Assembly: GCF_001311075.1 (NCBI RefSeq)
Contig: NZ_BBAD01000022.1
Coordinates: 1 to 41,163 of the forward strand
Direction of reading: 5' to 3'
Source: Secundilactobacillus similis DSM 23365 = JCM 2765
GTDB taxonomy: Bacteria > Bacillota > Bacilli > Lactobacillales > Lactobacillaceae
DNA length: 41,163 nucleotides
Part shown: positions 7,799 to 15,312 of the stretch, piece after piece
How the letters are laid out: every line of letters starts with the position of its first letter
How positions within the stretch are numbered: the stretch's first letter is position 1
Position numbers and translations under genes: made by a program
The notes under the pieces: model-generated
Told to the model about the DNA's origin: nothing
Database searches by the model: none
Seen by the model: the letters and a program-made list of their open reading frames with translations, nothing else

Positions 7799-8209
7799 AT
7801 GAAACAAGTCTATTTCTTATGTACCGGCAACTCCTGTCGTAGTCAAATGGCAGAAGGTTTTGCGCAGGAATTGTTAGGCTCAAACTGGCGAGTTGCGAGT
7901 GCGGGCGTTGAAAGGCACGGCTTAAATCCCAATGCGGTCAAAGTGATGGCGGAGGTTGGCGTGGATATTGCTGACCATCACTCTAAGTTGATCGACCTTG
8001 ATTATCTGAACAGCTCCGACTTGGTGGTGACCCTCTGTGGCGATGCCCGGGACAAATGCCCGATGACGCCGGTCAGTGTCGAAAAACAGCACTGGCCGTT
8101 ACCGGATCCGGCTGGTGCGACGGGGACCGAGGCTGAGAAGTTGGCGGTTTTTCGGACGGTGCGCGATGAGATTCGGGAACGCGTTTTGGCCTTGCGAGAG
8201 GCAGATTAG
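7799..8209 (+). CDS. arsC: arsenate reductase, thioredoxin-coupled type
   Basis: This is a 136-residue low-molecular-weight phosphatase-fold protein. The phosphate-binding loop CTGNSCRS holds Cys8 and Cys13. The redox pair Cys80 and Cys87 lies in [10 protein letters not shown], and the HWPLPDPAG general-acid segment follows. The spacing matches staphylococcal pI258 ArsC (Cys10, 15, 82, 89) with a fixed offset of two, so the complete disulfide relay to thioredoxin is present. GGAG precedes the ATG at 7799; an earlier GTG has no ribosome site. No arsR, arsB or acr3 gene is adjacent, so arsenite export must be encoded elsewhere if it exists. A general protein phosphatase role is less likely given the full cysteine set. 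Confidence 0.9.
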   Translation: MKQVYFLCTGNSCRSQMAEGFAQELLGSNWRVASAGVERHGLNPNAVKVMAEVGVDIADHHSKLIDLDYLNSSDLVVTLCGDARDKCPMTPVSVEKQHWPLPDPAGATGTEAEKLAVFRTVRDEIRERVLALREAD

Positions 8210-8216
8210 CTAAAAT

Positions 8217-8250
8217 GGGCTGGTTGTTACTGACGACCAGTCCGTTTTTT
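8217..8250 (+). terminator. arsC terminator
   Basis: An 11-bp stem, GGGCTGGTTGT with ACGACCAGTCC (two G-U pairs) and a 5-base loop, is followed by six T. It lies 8 bases after the arsC stop. Confidence 0.85.
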
Positions 8251-8342
8251 GTGTCGTTATCATTGCGAATTATCATTTGCGTTCGCTCCGCATTTCCTGT
8301 AACCTAAACCCTTGTATGTTACTGAGAAGGGAGCTGATTATA

Positions 8343-8408
8343 GTGCCATACGTGACCTTTATCGCCTGTGCAACTGTAAGTGGCGAAGGACGTTTTTCCG
8401 CAAATTAA
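8343..8408 (+). CDS. putative 21-aa leader peptide before efflux gene
   Basis: A short frame starts at GTG, reads VPYVTFIACATVSGEGRFSAN and stops 12 bases before the efflux gene start. AAGGGAG (8327-8333) lies 9 bases upstream. Codons 16-19 lie in the 5' arm of an 11-bp inverted repeat whose 3' arm covers the first codons of the efflux gene. This is the arrangement of translational-attenuation leaders such as those of erm and cat genes. Neither expression nor stalling has been shown, and so short a frame could arise by chance. Confidence 0.4.
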   Translation: MPYVTFIACATVSGEGRFSAN

Positions 8409-8440
8409 CTTTTAGGAGAAATGACATGTGAAAAACGTCC
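8388..8440 (+). promoter_or_regulatory. inverted repeat over the efflux gene start, possible attenuator
   Basis: GGACGTTTTTC (8388-8398) is perfectly complementary to GAAAAACGTCC (8430-8440). The 31-base loop contains the AGGAG ribosome site (8414-8418) and the start region. The folded form would hold the first codons of the efflux gene in a stem; translation of the short upstream frame would open it. Confidence 0.5.
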
Positions 8441-9599
8441 AGAAAAAGTACCATCTATTTTGATCATCATTGCGCTGGTGGGGTTTCCCCAGATCAGCGA
8501 ATCAATTTTTGCGCCGGTATTGCCGGCGTTGAGTCGGGCCTTCAACGTGAGTGCCCAGACCAGTCAGTTGACCATGAGCAGTTACTTTATCGGCTTTGCG
8601 GTCGGCGTTGTGTTTTGGGGCTGGCTGTCAGACCGAATTGGTCGGCGGCAAGCGATGCTGTGGGGCATTGTGGTTTATTTGATTGGGAACCTTGGCCTGC
8701 TGTTTGCTGGTCAGTTTCCGTTACTGATGACAGCACGGCTACTTCAGGCCTTTGGAGCAGCGGTTGGTTCAGTGGTCACGCAGACCATTATGCGTGAAAG
8801 TTTCAGTGGCGTTTGCGGTGAGCGAGTGTTTGCGCAAGTGAGTGCTGCAATGTCGTTATCACCGGCGTTGGGGCCGCTGATTGGTGGGGCGCTTCAGACT
8901 TACTGGGGCGGCTATCACAGCGTATTCTTCGCGTTAGTGATCATGGCGATGTTGCTGTGGGGCTATACGAAACTACGGTTACCGGAAACATTGACGCAGG
9001 TCGTGACGCAGACAATCTCATGGTGGCAAGTTGCCGGGCGGTTGGTACGGACTCCACGCGTGTGGGTGTACGGGGTGCTGATTAGTGGCATTAACGGCGT
9101 GCTGTTCAGTTACTATGCCGAAGCACCGTTTGTGTTTGAAACCCACTTTGGCCTATCCGCCGTTCAGTACGGCTGGTCCGGGATGGTGATTGCGGCCGCT
9201 AGCTTGGTTGGGGCGAGTTTAGCCACCACGCTGGTGGGGCGGGTGACACCGGAGACGCTGATCGATGTTGGGTTAAGGTTAGCGTTGATTGGTTCAGTGG
9301 CGCTGTTTGTTGGCATTCAGCAGTTAGTGTCCGCATTTATCGCCATTTTCTTGGCCTTTACTGGAATCAACCTCGCGTTACCGATGGTGCTCAACCGAGT
9401 ACTGATCGGGTTTGAAGACGTGATGGGGACCGCTAGTGGGCTGTTGAGTTTGGGGTACTACCTTGGCATCAGTGCGCTGACGCTGTTGATGAGTACGATG
9501 CACAACGGGACCGTTTGGGTGTTGCCGCAGTACATGACTTTGGTTGTGGCGGTGATGCTGATTGGGAGCGTTGGGTTGCACCGGGTGATGGCTGACTAA
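8421..9599 (+). CDS. MFS multidrug efflux transporter, Bcr/CflA type
   Basis: A 392-residue protein with about 12 membrane helices. It has the MFS motif A between helices 2 and 3 (GWLSDRIGRRQAM) and the drug:H+ antiporter-1 pattern after helix 4-5 (SPALGPLIGGAL). Overall similarity is to the Bcr/CflA subgroup (bicyclomycin/chloramphenicol efflux). The ATG at 8421 lies only 2 bases after AGGAG. A GTG at 8428 has ideal spacing (9 bases) and would give VKKRPEKV if one A were missing from the run after it, so the true start is uncertain. A short leader frame and an inverted repeat upstream suggest substrate-inducible translation. The gene ends at a shared terminator with lpdC. Confidence 0.85.
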   Translation: MTCEKRPEKVPSILIIIALVGFPQISESIFAPVLPALSRAFNVSAQTSQLTMSSYFIGFAVGVVFWGWLSDRIGRRQAMLWGIVVYLIGNLGLLFAGQFPLLMTARLLQAFGAAVGSVVTQTIMRESFSGVCGERVFAQVSAAMSLSPALGPLIGGALQTYWGGYHSVFFALVIMAMLLWGYTKLRLPETLTQVVTQTISWWQVAGRLVRTPRVWVYGVLISGINGVLFSYYAEAPFVFETHFGLSAVQYGWSGMVIAAASLVGASLATTLVGRVTPETLIDVGLRLALIGSVALFVGIQQLVSAFIAIFLAFTGINLALPMVLNRVLIGFEDVMGTASGLLSLGYYLGISALTLLMSTMHNGTVWVLPQYMTLVVAVMLIGSVGLHRVMAD

Positions 9600-9603
9600 A
9601 TCA

Positions 9604-9645
9604 AAAAAGCTAGCTGATTGAGGATTGCTCAATAGCTAGCTTTTT
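9604..9645. terminator. bidirectional terminator between efflux gene and lpdC
   Basis: AAAAAGCTAGCT pairs perfectly with AGCTAGCTTTTT, and ATTGAG/CTCAAT extends the stem inward. The T runs on both strands fit the two convergent genes. Confidence 0.9.
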
Positions 9646-9657
9646 GGCATACTAAAG

Positions 9658-11130
9658 TTACTTCAGATAATCTTGCCAATTAGCAACGTGTTTAAATTGC
9701 GCCCGTTCGAATTTGTCGCGCATGTCGAACGGAACGGTACCATCTAAGACGAGTTTTGAACTCATTCCCCGGACTCGGATATGGGTCGGGTCGTATTCGG
9801 GTAACTCCGATGGATCCAGTGGGTGATTGCGCATTCCTTCAAGTACCATAATGTCACGGTTAGCTTGAAAGCGCGTATTCAGAGTCCACATCACGTCGTT
9901 CATATCAAATATATCGACATCTTCATCAACTAAGATGACGGTCTTAAGTTCTTTAAAGGCTGAAAATGCGAGAATTGCCGCTTGGCGTTGTAAGCCTTCG
10001 TCAGCGAGTTCTGATTTATGGATCTGCATGATCGACATGAATTTACCACCACCAGCTGGCGGATTGTAGACGTTGGTGACTTTGCCGGGAATCGCACGGT
10101 TTACGAGATCGAGAATCGAAGCTTCGGTTGGAATACCGGCGAGACTGACGTGTTCTTCGGATGGCCCAATGACGGTCTGCATAATCGGATGTTCGCGGTG
10201 AGTAACGGCCGTGACTTTGATGACCTGAACGGCTGGGTTCGCGTCACCGTTATAACCAGGAAATTCGGGCATTGCGTGACCGGTGTGGGTGTTGAGATCC
10301 TCCTGAATGCGTTCGTTTGGCATGATGTAACCTTCAATGGTGTATTCGGCTCGAGCTAAGGCTTTTTCATCGACGGTCACGCCATCGACAAGTTGAACGG
10401 CCTGTTGTCGAATGGCGCCAGCAACGCCGAGTTCATTGAAGCCTAGTGGGGTGGTCGGTGGTTCGAAAGTTGCCCCGATGAGGACGGCTGGATCTAAGCC
10501 AATATTGATGGTAATTGGCATTGGCGTGTTGGCTGCCTCGTATTCATCCGTAAAAACACCGATATGACGGCTACCATGGAGAATATAAATGCCAATTTCG
10601 TCTTTGCCTTCGATGACCATGCGGTGAATCGTTACATCACTTTTGGATTTATCCATACTAGATCCATAGACAAGGCCGGCTGTGATGTATGGGCCAGCAT
10701 CATATTCGGTGTTGGTGGGTGCGGGAACCAAGCGGCGAATGTCAAAATCTGGATCGGTGGCGCGATGAATAACGGTGTGGGCTGGCGCCTGATCTTCCGG
10801 AACGGTAACGGGTGCTACTGGTTGTTCAACAGCCTGATTTAAAAAATGGCCAAGGTTGCGCCAATTTTGATGAAAAATCTTGCCAACTCGGCGCCGACTG
10901 GCCATTAGACCAATTAAGACGCGGGCATCGGGAAACCCGGTAATGGTGTTAAACATCAATGCTGGTCCTTCTTGGGTTGGCCGCTCAACGGTTCCGCCTG
11001 CACCAATGTAGCGGTAGATACCACTAATTTCTGCATTGGGGTCAGCTTCAAGGTTCGTTTCATGGTAGTTAGCTGGATCATTTTGCAGTTCAGCTAGGAC
11101 TTGTCGTAAATCATATTGTTTTTCTGTCAT
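9658..11130 (-). CDS. lpdC: gallate decarboxylase large subunit, UbiD family
   Basis: A 490-residue UbiD-family protein that matches, from memory, the length and sequence of L. plantarum LpdC. LpdC is the catalytic subunit that decarboxylates gallate and protocatechuate using prenylated FMN. Visible UbiD features are Arg170 in TIHRMVIEG, the AEYTIEGY segment (Glu262, Glu266) and GGGKFMSIMQIHK near 335. The prFMN synthase-like LpdB and small LpdD are not in this window; in L. plantarum they are also encoded elsewhere. GGAGG precedes the ATG. The divergent LysR gene is the obvious regulator. The gallate permease gene gacP that accompanies lpdC in L. plantarum is not adjacent here. Cytoplasmic. 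Confidence 0.9.
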   Translation of the reverse strand: MTEKQYDLRQVLAELQNDPANYHETNLEADPNAEISGIYRYIGAGGTVERPTQEGPALMFNTITGFPDARVLIGLMASRRRVGKIFHQNWRNLGHFLNQAVEQPVAPVTVPEDQAPAHTVIHRATDPDFDIRRLVPAPTNTEYDAGPYITAGLVYGSSMDKSKSDVTIHRMVIEGKDEIGIYILHGSRHIGVFTDEYEAANTPMPITINIGLDPAVLIGATFEPPTTPLGFNELGVAGAIRQQAVQLVDGVTVDEKALARAEYTIEGYIMPNERIQEDLNTHTGHAMPEFPGYNGDANPAVQVIKVTAVTHREHPIMQTVIGPSEEHVSLAGIPTEASILDLVNRAIPGKVTNVYNPPAGGGKFMSIMQIHKSELADEGLQRQAAILAFSAFKELKTVILVDEDVDIFDMNDVMWTLNTRFQANRDIMVLEGMRNHPLDPSELPEYDPTHIRVRGMSSKLVLDGTVPFDMRDKFERAQFKHVANWQDYLK

Positions 11131-11190
11131 TGTGATGCCTCCATGAGTTTTATTGTGGCGGAACAGTGGCGTAACCTCAATTCCGATTCT

Positions 11191-11204
11191 GACTAGTATT
11201 AGTC
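11191..11204. promoter_or_regulatory. LysR-type operator candidate
   Basis: GACTA-GTAT-TAGTC is a perfect interrupted palindrome flanked by TTC and GAA, in the 109-base region between lpdC and its divergent LysR gene. This is the expected place for a T-N11-A type box controlling both. Confidence 0.55.
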
Positions 11205-11239
11205 GAAAGTGGCATAACTAAAAAATAGGAGGTGGTTAA

Positions 11240-12124
11240 TTGACTTTTGAAGACTTACAGCAATTTATTACCGTTTATGAAGCAAAAAGCGTGTCCAGTG
11301 CTGCTGCAACCCTGAACATGTCACAGTCAGCCTTATCAAAACGGCTAAAAGCCATGCAAGAAGAGTTAGGGACGAAGTTGATTCTAACCGCTAACCGGCA
11401 GCACCTAACCATTACAGAAACCGGGGAGCGATTTTACCGATTTGCGCAACGAGAGACTGCAACGTACGAACAACTTAAGTCGGAAATCAGGTCGTATGAA
11501 GCGCTACATCGTGGCACGCTACGGTTAGATATGATTCCAATCGCCTCACAGTATGGATTGACAGTGGCGCTTAAATCCTTTATTAAACATTATCCGGATA
11601 TCAACGTTCAATTGACAGAGCAGCCTGGAGATGCGGTTTTGACACGATTACAACGTGGTGAAATTGATCTCGGTATTTTACGAGATATGCAAACCCAACA
11701 ATTGGAACCAGCACAGTATGTGTGTCAGACGATTGCAACCGATGAGTTGAAGGTTGTGATGGCGCACGACCATCCTTTGGCGCAACGCCAGTCGGTAAAC
11801 GTGCGGGATTTAGCCGGGTACGATGTGGTGCTACTTGGTGCGGGTTCCGGGGTATATGAGCTGGTAACGGCCCGTTATCACGAGGCGGAATTAATTCCCA
11901 ATATCCGCCTAACGACGATGCACGCTGAAACGCTTTTGAGTTTGATTCAGACCAACAACTGGGTCACGTTTTTGTTTGATAAAACCGCACAGGCCTTTAT
12001 AGATGACCGGTTCGCCACGTGTGGGTTTGATGAACCTGTTGTGAGTCAGTTGCAAGTTGCCTACCGTAAAAATCAGTTATCACGAGTGGCGGCTCAGTTT
12101 GTGACGGAAGCGTTAGGATTATAA
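11240..12124 (+). CDS. LysR-family regulator, TanR-like
   Basis: A 294-residue LysR-type regulator. The N-terminal winged helix spans residues 2-60 (LQQFITVYEAKSVSSAAATLNMSQSALSKRLKAM), followed by a linker helix and a periplasmic-binding-like sensor domain (about 90-290). It starts at TTG, with AGGAGGTG about 5 bases upstream. Its divergent position next to lpdC matches the arrangement of the tannin/gallate regulator TanR of L. plantarum, so it probably senses gallate or a related phenolic acid and activates lpdC. Identity with TanR is inferred from context, not measured. Confidence 0.8.
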   Translation: MTFEDLQQFITVYEAKSVSSAAATLNMSQSALSKRLKAMQEELGTKLILTANRQHLTITETGERFYRFAQRETATYEQLKSEIRSYEALHRGTLRLDMIPIASQYGLTVALKSFIKHYPDINVQLTEQPGDAVLTRLQRGEIDLGILRDMQTQQLEPAQYVCQTIATDELKVVMAHDHPLAQRQSVNVRDLAGYDVVLLGAGSGVYELVTARYHEAELIPNIRLTTMHAETLLSLIQTNNWVTFLFDKTAQAFIDDRFATCGFDEPVVSQLQVAYRKNQLSRVAAQFVTEALGL

Positions 12125-12134
12125 GTACCAAATA

Positions 12135-12175
12135 AGCCACTGGCTAGTTTCCGGGTTGGAAATTAGCTAGTGGCT
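12135..12175. terminator. hairpin between convergent genes
   Basis: An 18-bp stem, AGCCACTGGCTAGTTTCC with GGAAATTAGCTAGTGGCT (two G-T pairs), has a 5-base loop. It lies between the LysR gene and the DUF4097-type gene. T runs on both sides are only moderate. Confidence 0.7.
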
Positions 12176-12189
12176 TTCGTTGATTTGAA

Positions 12190-12870
12190 TTATTTAGTTG
12201 TCACGTTAACTTGGCCGTTGTTGCTTGTTAAGACCAGTTGTTCGGCGTGGTGATCGTTGTAGTGGTTAGAAATTTTTCGACCATTGAGGTGTGCTTGACC
12301 GTTTTTGAGCCGGACTTGCAGCCCCGGGACACTCACTCGTTTTAGCGTGGTGCTGCCATTTTGCTTGGTTAGGGTTCCGGCTTCTTTCAGTGAGACATCC
12401 GTGAGTTGGGTAGTGCCGTTACTGTGAGTCAAGTTGAGGTGATCGATACTGATGTCGGTCAACTTCAAAGTTCCGTTGAGCTGGTCGGCACTCAGCGTCG
12501 TGAGTTGAGTGGGCACCGTAATGGTGATCTTGGCAGAGCGACCCAACTCAAAGTGGTGTTGACCGGCTTGAGCTTGGGTAACGGTGACCGTATCGCCAGC
12601 TTCACGCAATTGTAATTCATCGTTGGTCACGTTGGTGGCGTTAATCGTAAATTGTGAGCCAGCTTTAATCTCCACCACGGCAGTTCGCACATTCAATGAC
12701 AGGTTCCGAACCGCGGTGGTCGAGGTGAGCGTTTTTTGCGTCAGTTTTGACACCGAGAACCGGTTCAGGTCGATGCGATGATTGCTGGCAATCGCCCAGC
12801 CGGCACCAGCGCCAATTAGCGCAGCGATGATGACGATAATTGAAATGACCCACAAAATGATTTTTTTCAC
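12190..12870 (-). CDS. membrane-anchored DUF4097-type protein
   Basis: A 226-residue protein with an N-terminal membrane helix (residues 4-27) and an extracytoplasmic beta-helix-like domain. The domain has repeated patterns (LNGTLKLTDISIDHLNLTHSNGTTQLTDVSL, abbreviated) typical of DUF4097/adhesin-like proteins. It starts at GTG, which overlaps the TAG stop of the upstream tetR gene by one base, so the two are translationally coupled. In Firmicutes DUF4097 proteins are often cotranscribed with regulators and linked to envelope stress; the function here is unknown. Confidence 0.75.
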   Translation of the reverse strand: MKKIILWVISIIVIIAALIGAGAGWAIASNHRIDLNRFSVSKLTQKTLTSTTAVRNLSLNVRTAVVEIKAGSQFTINATNVTNDELQLREAGDTVTVTQAQAGQHHFELGRSAKITITVPTQLTTLSADQLNGTLKLTDISIDHLNLTHSNGTTQLTDVSLKEAGTLTKQNGSTTLKRVSVPGLQVRLKNGQAHLNGRKISNHYNDHHAEQLVLTSNNGQVNVTTK

Positions 12871-13433
12871 TAGTTTTCCTCCAAAACAAACTTTTCTAGG
12901 TAGGCCTGCACCATTAATACCAGCGTTTCCGTCTGGTTCACAAAGGTTTCAGCCGTTAACACTTGATCTAAATCGTTCAAAAATTGAACGCCCCGTTGTA
13001 AATACTGCTGTTGCGCAACGCTTAACCCCAGTTCGCGTTGCTGTTCATCAAACCACCGTACAAGGACATTGCTGAACCCGTAAGTCCCAGCCACCATCCG
13101 CTTCTGATAGGTATCATGTAGTAGCGGCCCAATTTCCGGTCGGTACCATTCCATCAACACTTGATTTTGTTTAATCGTGTCAAATACCGTGCGGACGATC
13201 ATGGTTGCGCCATCGACTAGACCGATACCGTCTTCCAGTTTAGCAGTTAACGTCGCGCGTAACCGCTCGTTTTCAGCATCGTAAACGGCGAGAAAAACGG
13301 CTTGCTTGGACGGGTAGAATTTATAGAACGAACCGGTCGCAATTTCGGCAGCCTTCGCAATTTGAACAACGTTAGTGTGTTTATAGCCGTTGGCGAGAAA
13401 GGCCGTGGTTGCGGCCTCTAGAACTGATGGCAT
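12870..13433 (-). CDS. TetR/AcrR-family regulator
   Basis: A 187-residue regulator with an N-terminal helix-turn-helix (AATTAFLANGYKHTNVVQIAKAAEIATGSFYKFYPSKQAV, residues about 7-47) and an all-helical ligand domain. GGAG lies 11 bases before ATG. A long palindrome directly upstream is its likely operator and implies autoregulation. It is coupled to the DUF4097-type gene, which is therefore its probable target. Confidence 0.85.
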   Translation of the reverse strand: MPSVLEAATTAFLANGYKHTNVVQIAKAAEIATGSFYKFYPSKQAVFLAVYDAENERLRATLTAKLEDGIGLVDGATMIVRTVFDTIKQNQVLMEWYRPEIGPLLHDTYQKRMVAGTYGFSNVLVRWFDEQQRELGLSVAQQQYLQRGVQFLNDLDQVLTAETFVNQTETLVLMVQAYLEKFVLEEN

Positions 13434-13448
13434 GGTTGATTAGCTCCG

Positions 13449-13476
13449 TGAATGAATAATTTATTTTATTCATTCA
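13449..13476. promoter_or_regulatory. TetR operator
   Basis: TGAATGAATAA and TTATTCATTCA form an 11-bp inverted repeat separated by 6 bases, 16 bases upstream of the tetR start. The motif is the typical TGAATGA-type operator of Firmicute TetR regulators. Confidence 0.75.
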
Positions 13477-13589
13477 TGATAATTGAAGTTCATCGGGAAT
13501 GCAACAGTTTGTTTTAGCAACGAAACTAATTACTACTAATGAGTTATTTATGATAAAATAATGGCATTAATCTCAGGAGGATTTAATTT

Positions 13590-13955
13590 ATGGAAACGAT
13601 TTATAGCGCAAACGCACCAGAACCACTCGGACCCTATTCTCAGGCTAAGAAGACCGGCGACTTAGTCTTCATTTCCGGCCAAATTGGGATTGACCCCAAA
13701 ACTGGCAAGTTAGCGGGCGACGACATTGAAACTCAAACCAAGCAAGTCATGGCGAACTTAGGTGCCATCTTGGAAGCAGCCGGCAAGTCCTACAAGGACG
13801 TGGTGAAAGCGACCTGCCTGTTAAAGAACATCGATGACTTCGGCAAGTTCAACGCCATCTACGGCGACTACGTTGAATCAAAGCCAGCCCGGTCAACGTT
13901 TGCGGCGGTAATTCCGGCTGGAGCGTTGGTTGAAGTTGAACTTATAGTTGAGTAG
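13590..13955 (+). CDS. ridA: RidA family 2-iminobutanoate/2-iminopropanoate deaminase
   Basis: A 121-residue RidA/YjgF protein, the usual length. The family signatures are visible: GPYSQAKKTGDLVFISGQIG near the N-terminus and ARSTFAAVIPAGALVEVELI at the C-terminus. The latter includes the conserved substrate-binding Arg and the final Glu-containing strand. It hydrolyses reactive enamine/imine intermediates released by PLP enzymes such as threonine dehydratase, in the cytoplasm as a trimer. AGGAGG lies upstream of ATG. It is transcribed alone. Confidence 0.95.
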   Translation: METIYSANAPEPLGPYSQAKKTGDLVFISGQIGIDPKTGKLAGDDIETQTKQVMANLGAILEAAGKSYKDVVKATCLLKNIDDFGKFNAIYGDYVESKPARSTFAAVIPAGALVEVELIVE

Positions 13956-13960
13956 AGAGA

Positions 13961-14073
13961 GTGTGGAACAAAACGGTTTGAAAGCGGAGCCTAAGTTACT
14001 CCCGACAGAAAGGCGTGGGTTTCGGCTTTGTGTCGGGAGTAGCTTAGGTGCAGCTTTCAGTTTTGTGGAGCAC
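13961..14073. repeat. long imperfect inverted repeat, intergenic
   Basis: Inner arms CCTAAGTTACTCCCGACA (13990-14007) and TGTCGGGAGTAGCTTAGG (14031-14048) pair with one mismatch. Outer arms GTGTGGAACAAAAC and GTTTTGTGGAGCAC continue the pairing, giving one cruciform-like unit of about 113 bases directly after ridA. It has no open reading frame and looks like a dispersed intergenic palindrome of the kind found in lactobacilli. It is not a simple terminator, because it ends without a T run. Confidence 0.6.
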
Positions 14074-14121
14074 GTTTAGGATTGAGGACAGTTACGCACC
14101 AAAACGCCAGTTACATACCCA

Positions 14122-14173
14122 ACAAAACACGCAACATGCAATCGGGATACTGATTGCATGTTGCGTGTTTTGT
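14122..14173. terminator. perfect 22-bp hairpin
   Basis: Arms 14122-14143 and 14152-14173 are perfectly complementary around the 8-base loop GGGATACT. The arms begin ACAAAACACGC and end GCGTGTTTTGT, so a T run lies inside the 3' arm. It is a strong terminator for transcripts coming from ridA and lies just upstream of the next promoter. Confidence 0.75.
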
Positions 14174-14183
14174 CTAACTGCAC

Positions 14184-14212
14184 AATTTCACGCTAAACAT
14201 AAATGATATAAT
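14184..14212 (+). promoter_or_regulatory. promoter of the small secreted protein gene
   Basis: TGATATAAT (14204-14212) is a perfect extended -10. The -35 region is weak. It lies 22 bases before the start codon. Confidence 0.5.
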
Positions 14213-14234
14213 CCTCTATTGGGGGGATTTCATT

Positions 14235-14669
14235 ATGAAAAAGTTAGGCACATCATTAATCATCGCAGCTTCACTAGGAGTAGCGTTCGGGGTCAGTAAT
14301 ATCAACACTCACGCATCCGCTGCGACTTGGCACAAAGGAACGCCAACCGTCTTACGTGGCAAGTACCGGACAGCATTTAAGTCGGTGAAACCGTACTATT
14401 TCAGAAGTTATCTGCACATCACGACTTATAAACTGCAATTTTGGCAGAACGAGTACAGTCACAGCAAGAAGTATGTGAGTTCAGCCAACGTTTTTGGCAT
14501 CAACGGCAAGGCCAAATACCGTAAGCTCAAGGCTGGATTGTATGAAATTCGCGGGAACGCCTACGTGGATCAGACTCAGACTTGGTACGTTAAACGGTAC
14601 AGTCACAACCGGGTTCGGTTGACTTACACGAAATCGTTTGCCGGGCAAGAATACTATCAAAAATACTAG
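14235..14669 (+). CDS. small secreted protein, unknown family
   Basis: A 144-residue protein with a signal peptide (MKKLGTSLIIAASLGVAFGV) and probable cleavage after HASA. The mature part is about 115 residues, rich in Tyr, Lys and Arg, and likely beta-structured, with no cysteines. Such small basic Tyr-rich exoproteins are common and poorly characterised in lactobacilli. A strong ribosome site (GGGGGG) and its own extended -10 promoter are present. It ends at a shared terminator. Confidence 0.7.
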   Translation: MKKLGTSLIIAASLGVAFGVSNINTHASAATWHKGTPTVLRGKYRTAFKSVKPYYFRSYLHITTYKLQFWQNEYSHSKKYVSSANVFGINGKAKYRKLKAGLYEIRGNAYVDQTQTWYVKRYSHNRVRLTYTKSFAGQEYYQKY

Positions 14670-14694
14670 CATCTGCTAGTCGGATATCGCAATC

Positions 14695-14746
14695 AAAAAC
14701 AGGCGTCACGAATCGAAAACATCTCGATTACGTGACGCCTGTTTTT
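14695..14746. terminator. bidirectional terminator
   Basis: AAAAACAGGCGTCACG pairs with CGTGACGCCTGTTTTT, with an inner AATCG/CGATT stem. It separates the secreted protein gene from the convergent 76-residue gene. Confidence 0.9.
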
Positions 14747-14750
14747 CTGT

Positions 14751-14981
14751 TTATTTCTTCAGTCCCGAAGCAAACTTCGCCATGGCTTCTTGAACCTCAG
14801 TCACTTTATCTGGCAGTAACTTTGGCGCTAACTTCGCAGCAAAGTCCTTGAATGCCGTCTGGTCGAAAGTACCCGCTGCTTGTTGCTTAAAGGCATCGGC
14901 TAACATCGCTTTAACATCATCTTGCATCTCTGGTAACGTCCGGTCAATCAAAAAAGTGAAAAATTGTTTTTGTGGATCCAT
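14751..14981 (-). CDS. small hypothetical protein, 76 aa
   Basis: A small soluble, mostly helical acidic-to-neutral protein (MDPQKQFFTFLIDRTLPEMQ at the start). A repeated Phe/Ala/Lys pattern suggests a two- or three-helix bundle. AGGTGAT lies before the ATG. No family is recognised, and it is transcribed alone with a clear terminator. Confidence 0.55.
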   Translation of the reverse strand: MDPQKQFFTFLIDRTLPEMQDDVKAMLADAFKQQAAGTFDQTAFKDFAAKLAPKLLPDKVTEVQEAMAKFASGLKK

Positions 14982-15312
14982 CAGATCACCTACTTTGTTA
15001 GATTACCCATAGTTTAGAGGAGTGATGATTAAAAGGCAACGATTAAGCAGGTGGTGCTAAAATTGATTATTTCTGAATAGGTGAGAACGGTTACTGATGA
15101 GGGCGACCGTTTTTTATGGGTCGGCAGTTAATCAAAATAATTCGAAAAGTGAGCAATTACTTACCACTATTGACGTTAGACGTATCAAGGCCTAAGCCAA
15201 AATTAAAAATTCAACCAAACTCACTTGACGTCACCCAAAAGTGAGTTTATACTCACTGGTGAGTAATCAATCACTAATCTATTAAACGAAAACAAGTTAG
15301 GGGCGATGCAAG
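14982..15312. other. intergenic region, ABC operon control region
   Basis: There is no reading frame of note. The right half holds the promoter and operator cluster of the ABC operon (15219-15264). In the left half I see no clear structure apart from AT-rich stretches and a weak GTGAG/CTTAC pair near 15145-15165. Confidence 0.6.
15219..15264 (+). promoter_or_regulatory. promoter with clustered TetR-type operators
   Basis: TTGACG (15225-15230), a 17-base spacer and TATACT (15248-15253) form a strong sigma-A promoter. Four half-sites of the type ACTCACT/AGTGAGT lie over it at 15219-15225, 15240-15246, 15251-15257 and 15258-15264, in alternating orientation. Binding would block both promoter elements. 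The TetR gene at 17308 is the likely binder. Confidence 0.75.

Noticed and set aside
7799..8209. Complete arsenic resistance operon
   Set aside because: Only arsC is present. The flanking genes are a SpoIIM-like protein and an efflux pump of the drug type, not ArsB/Acr3 or ArsR.
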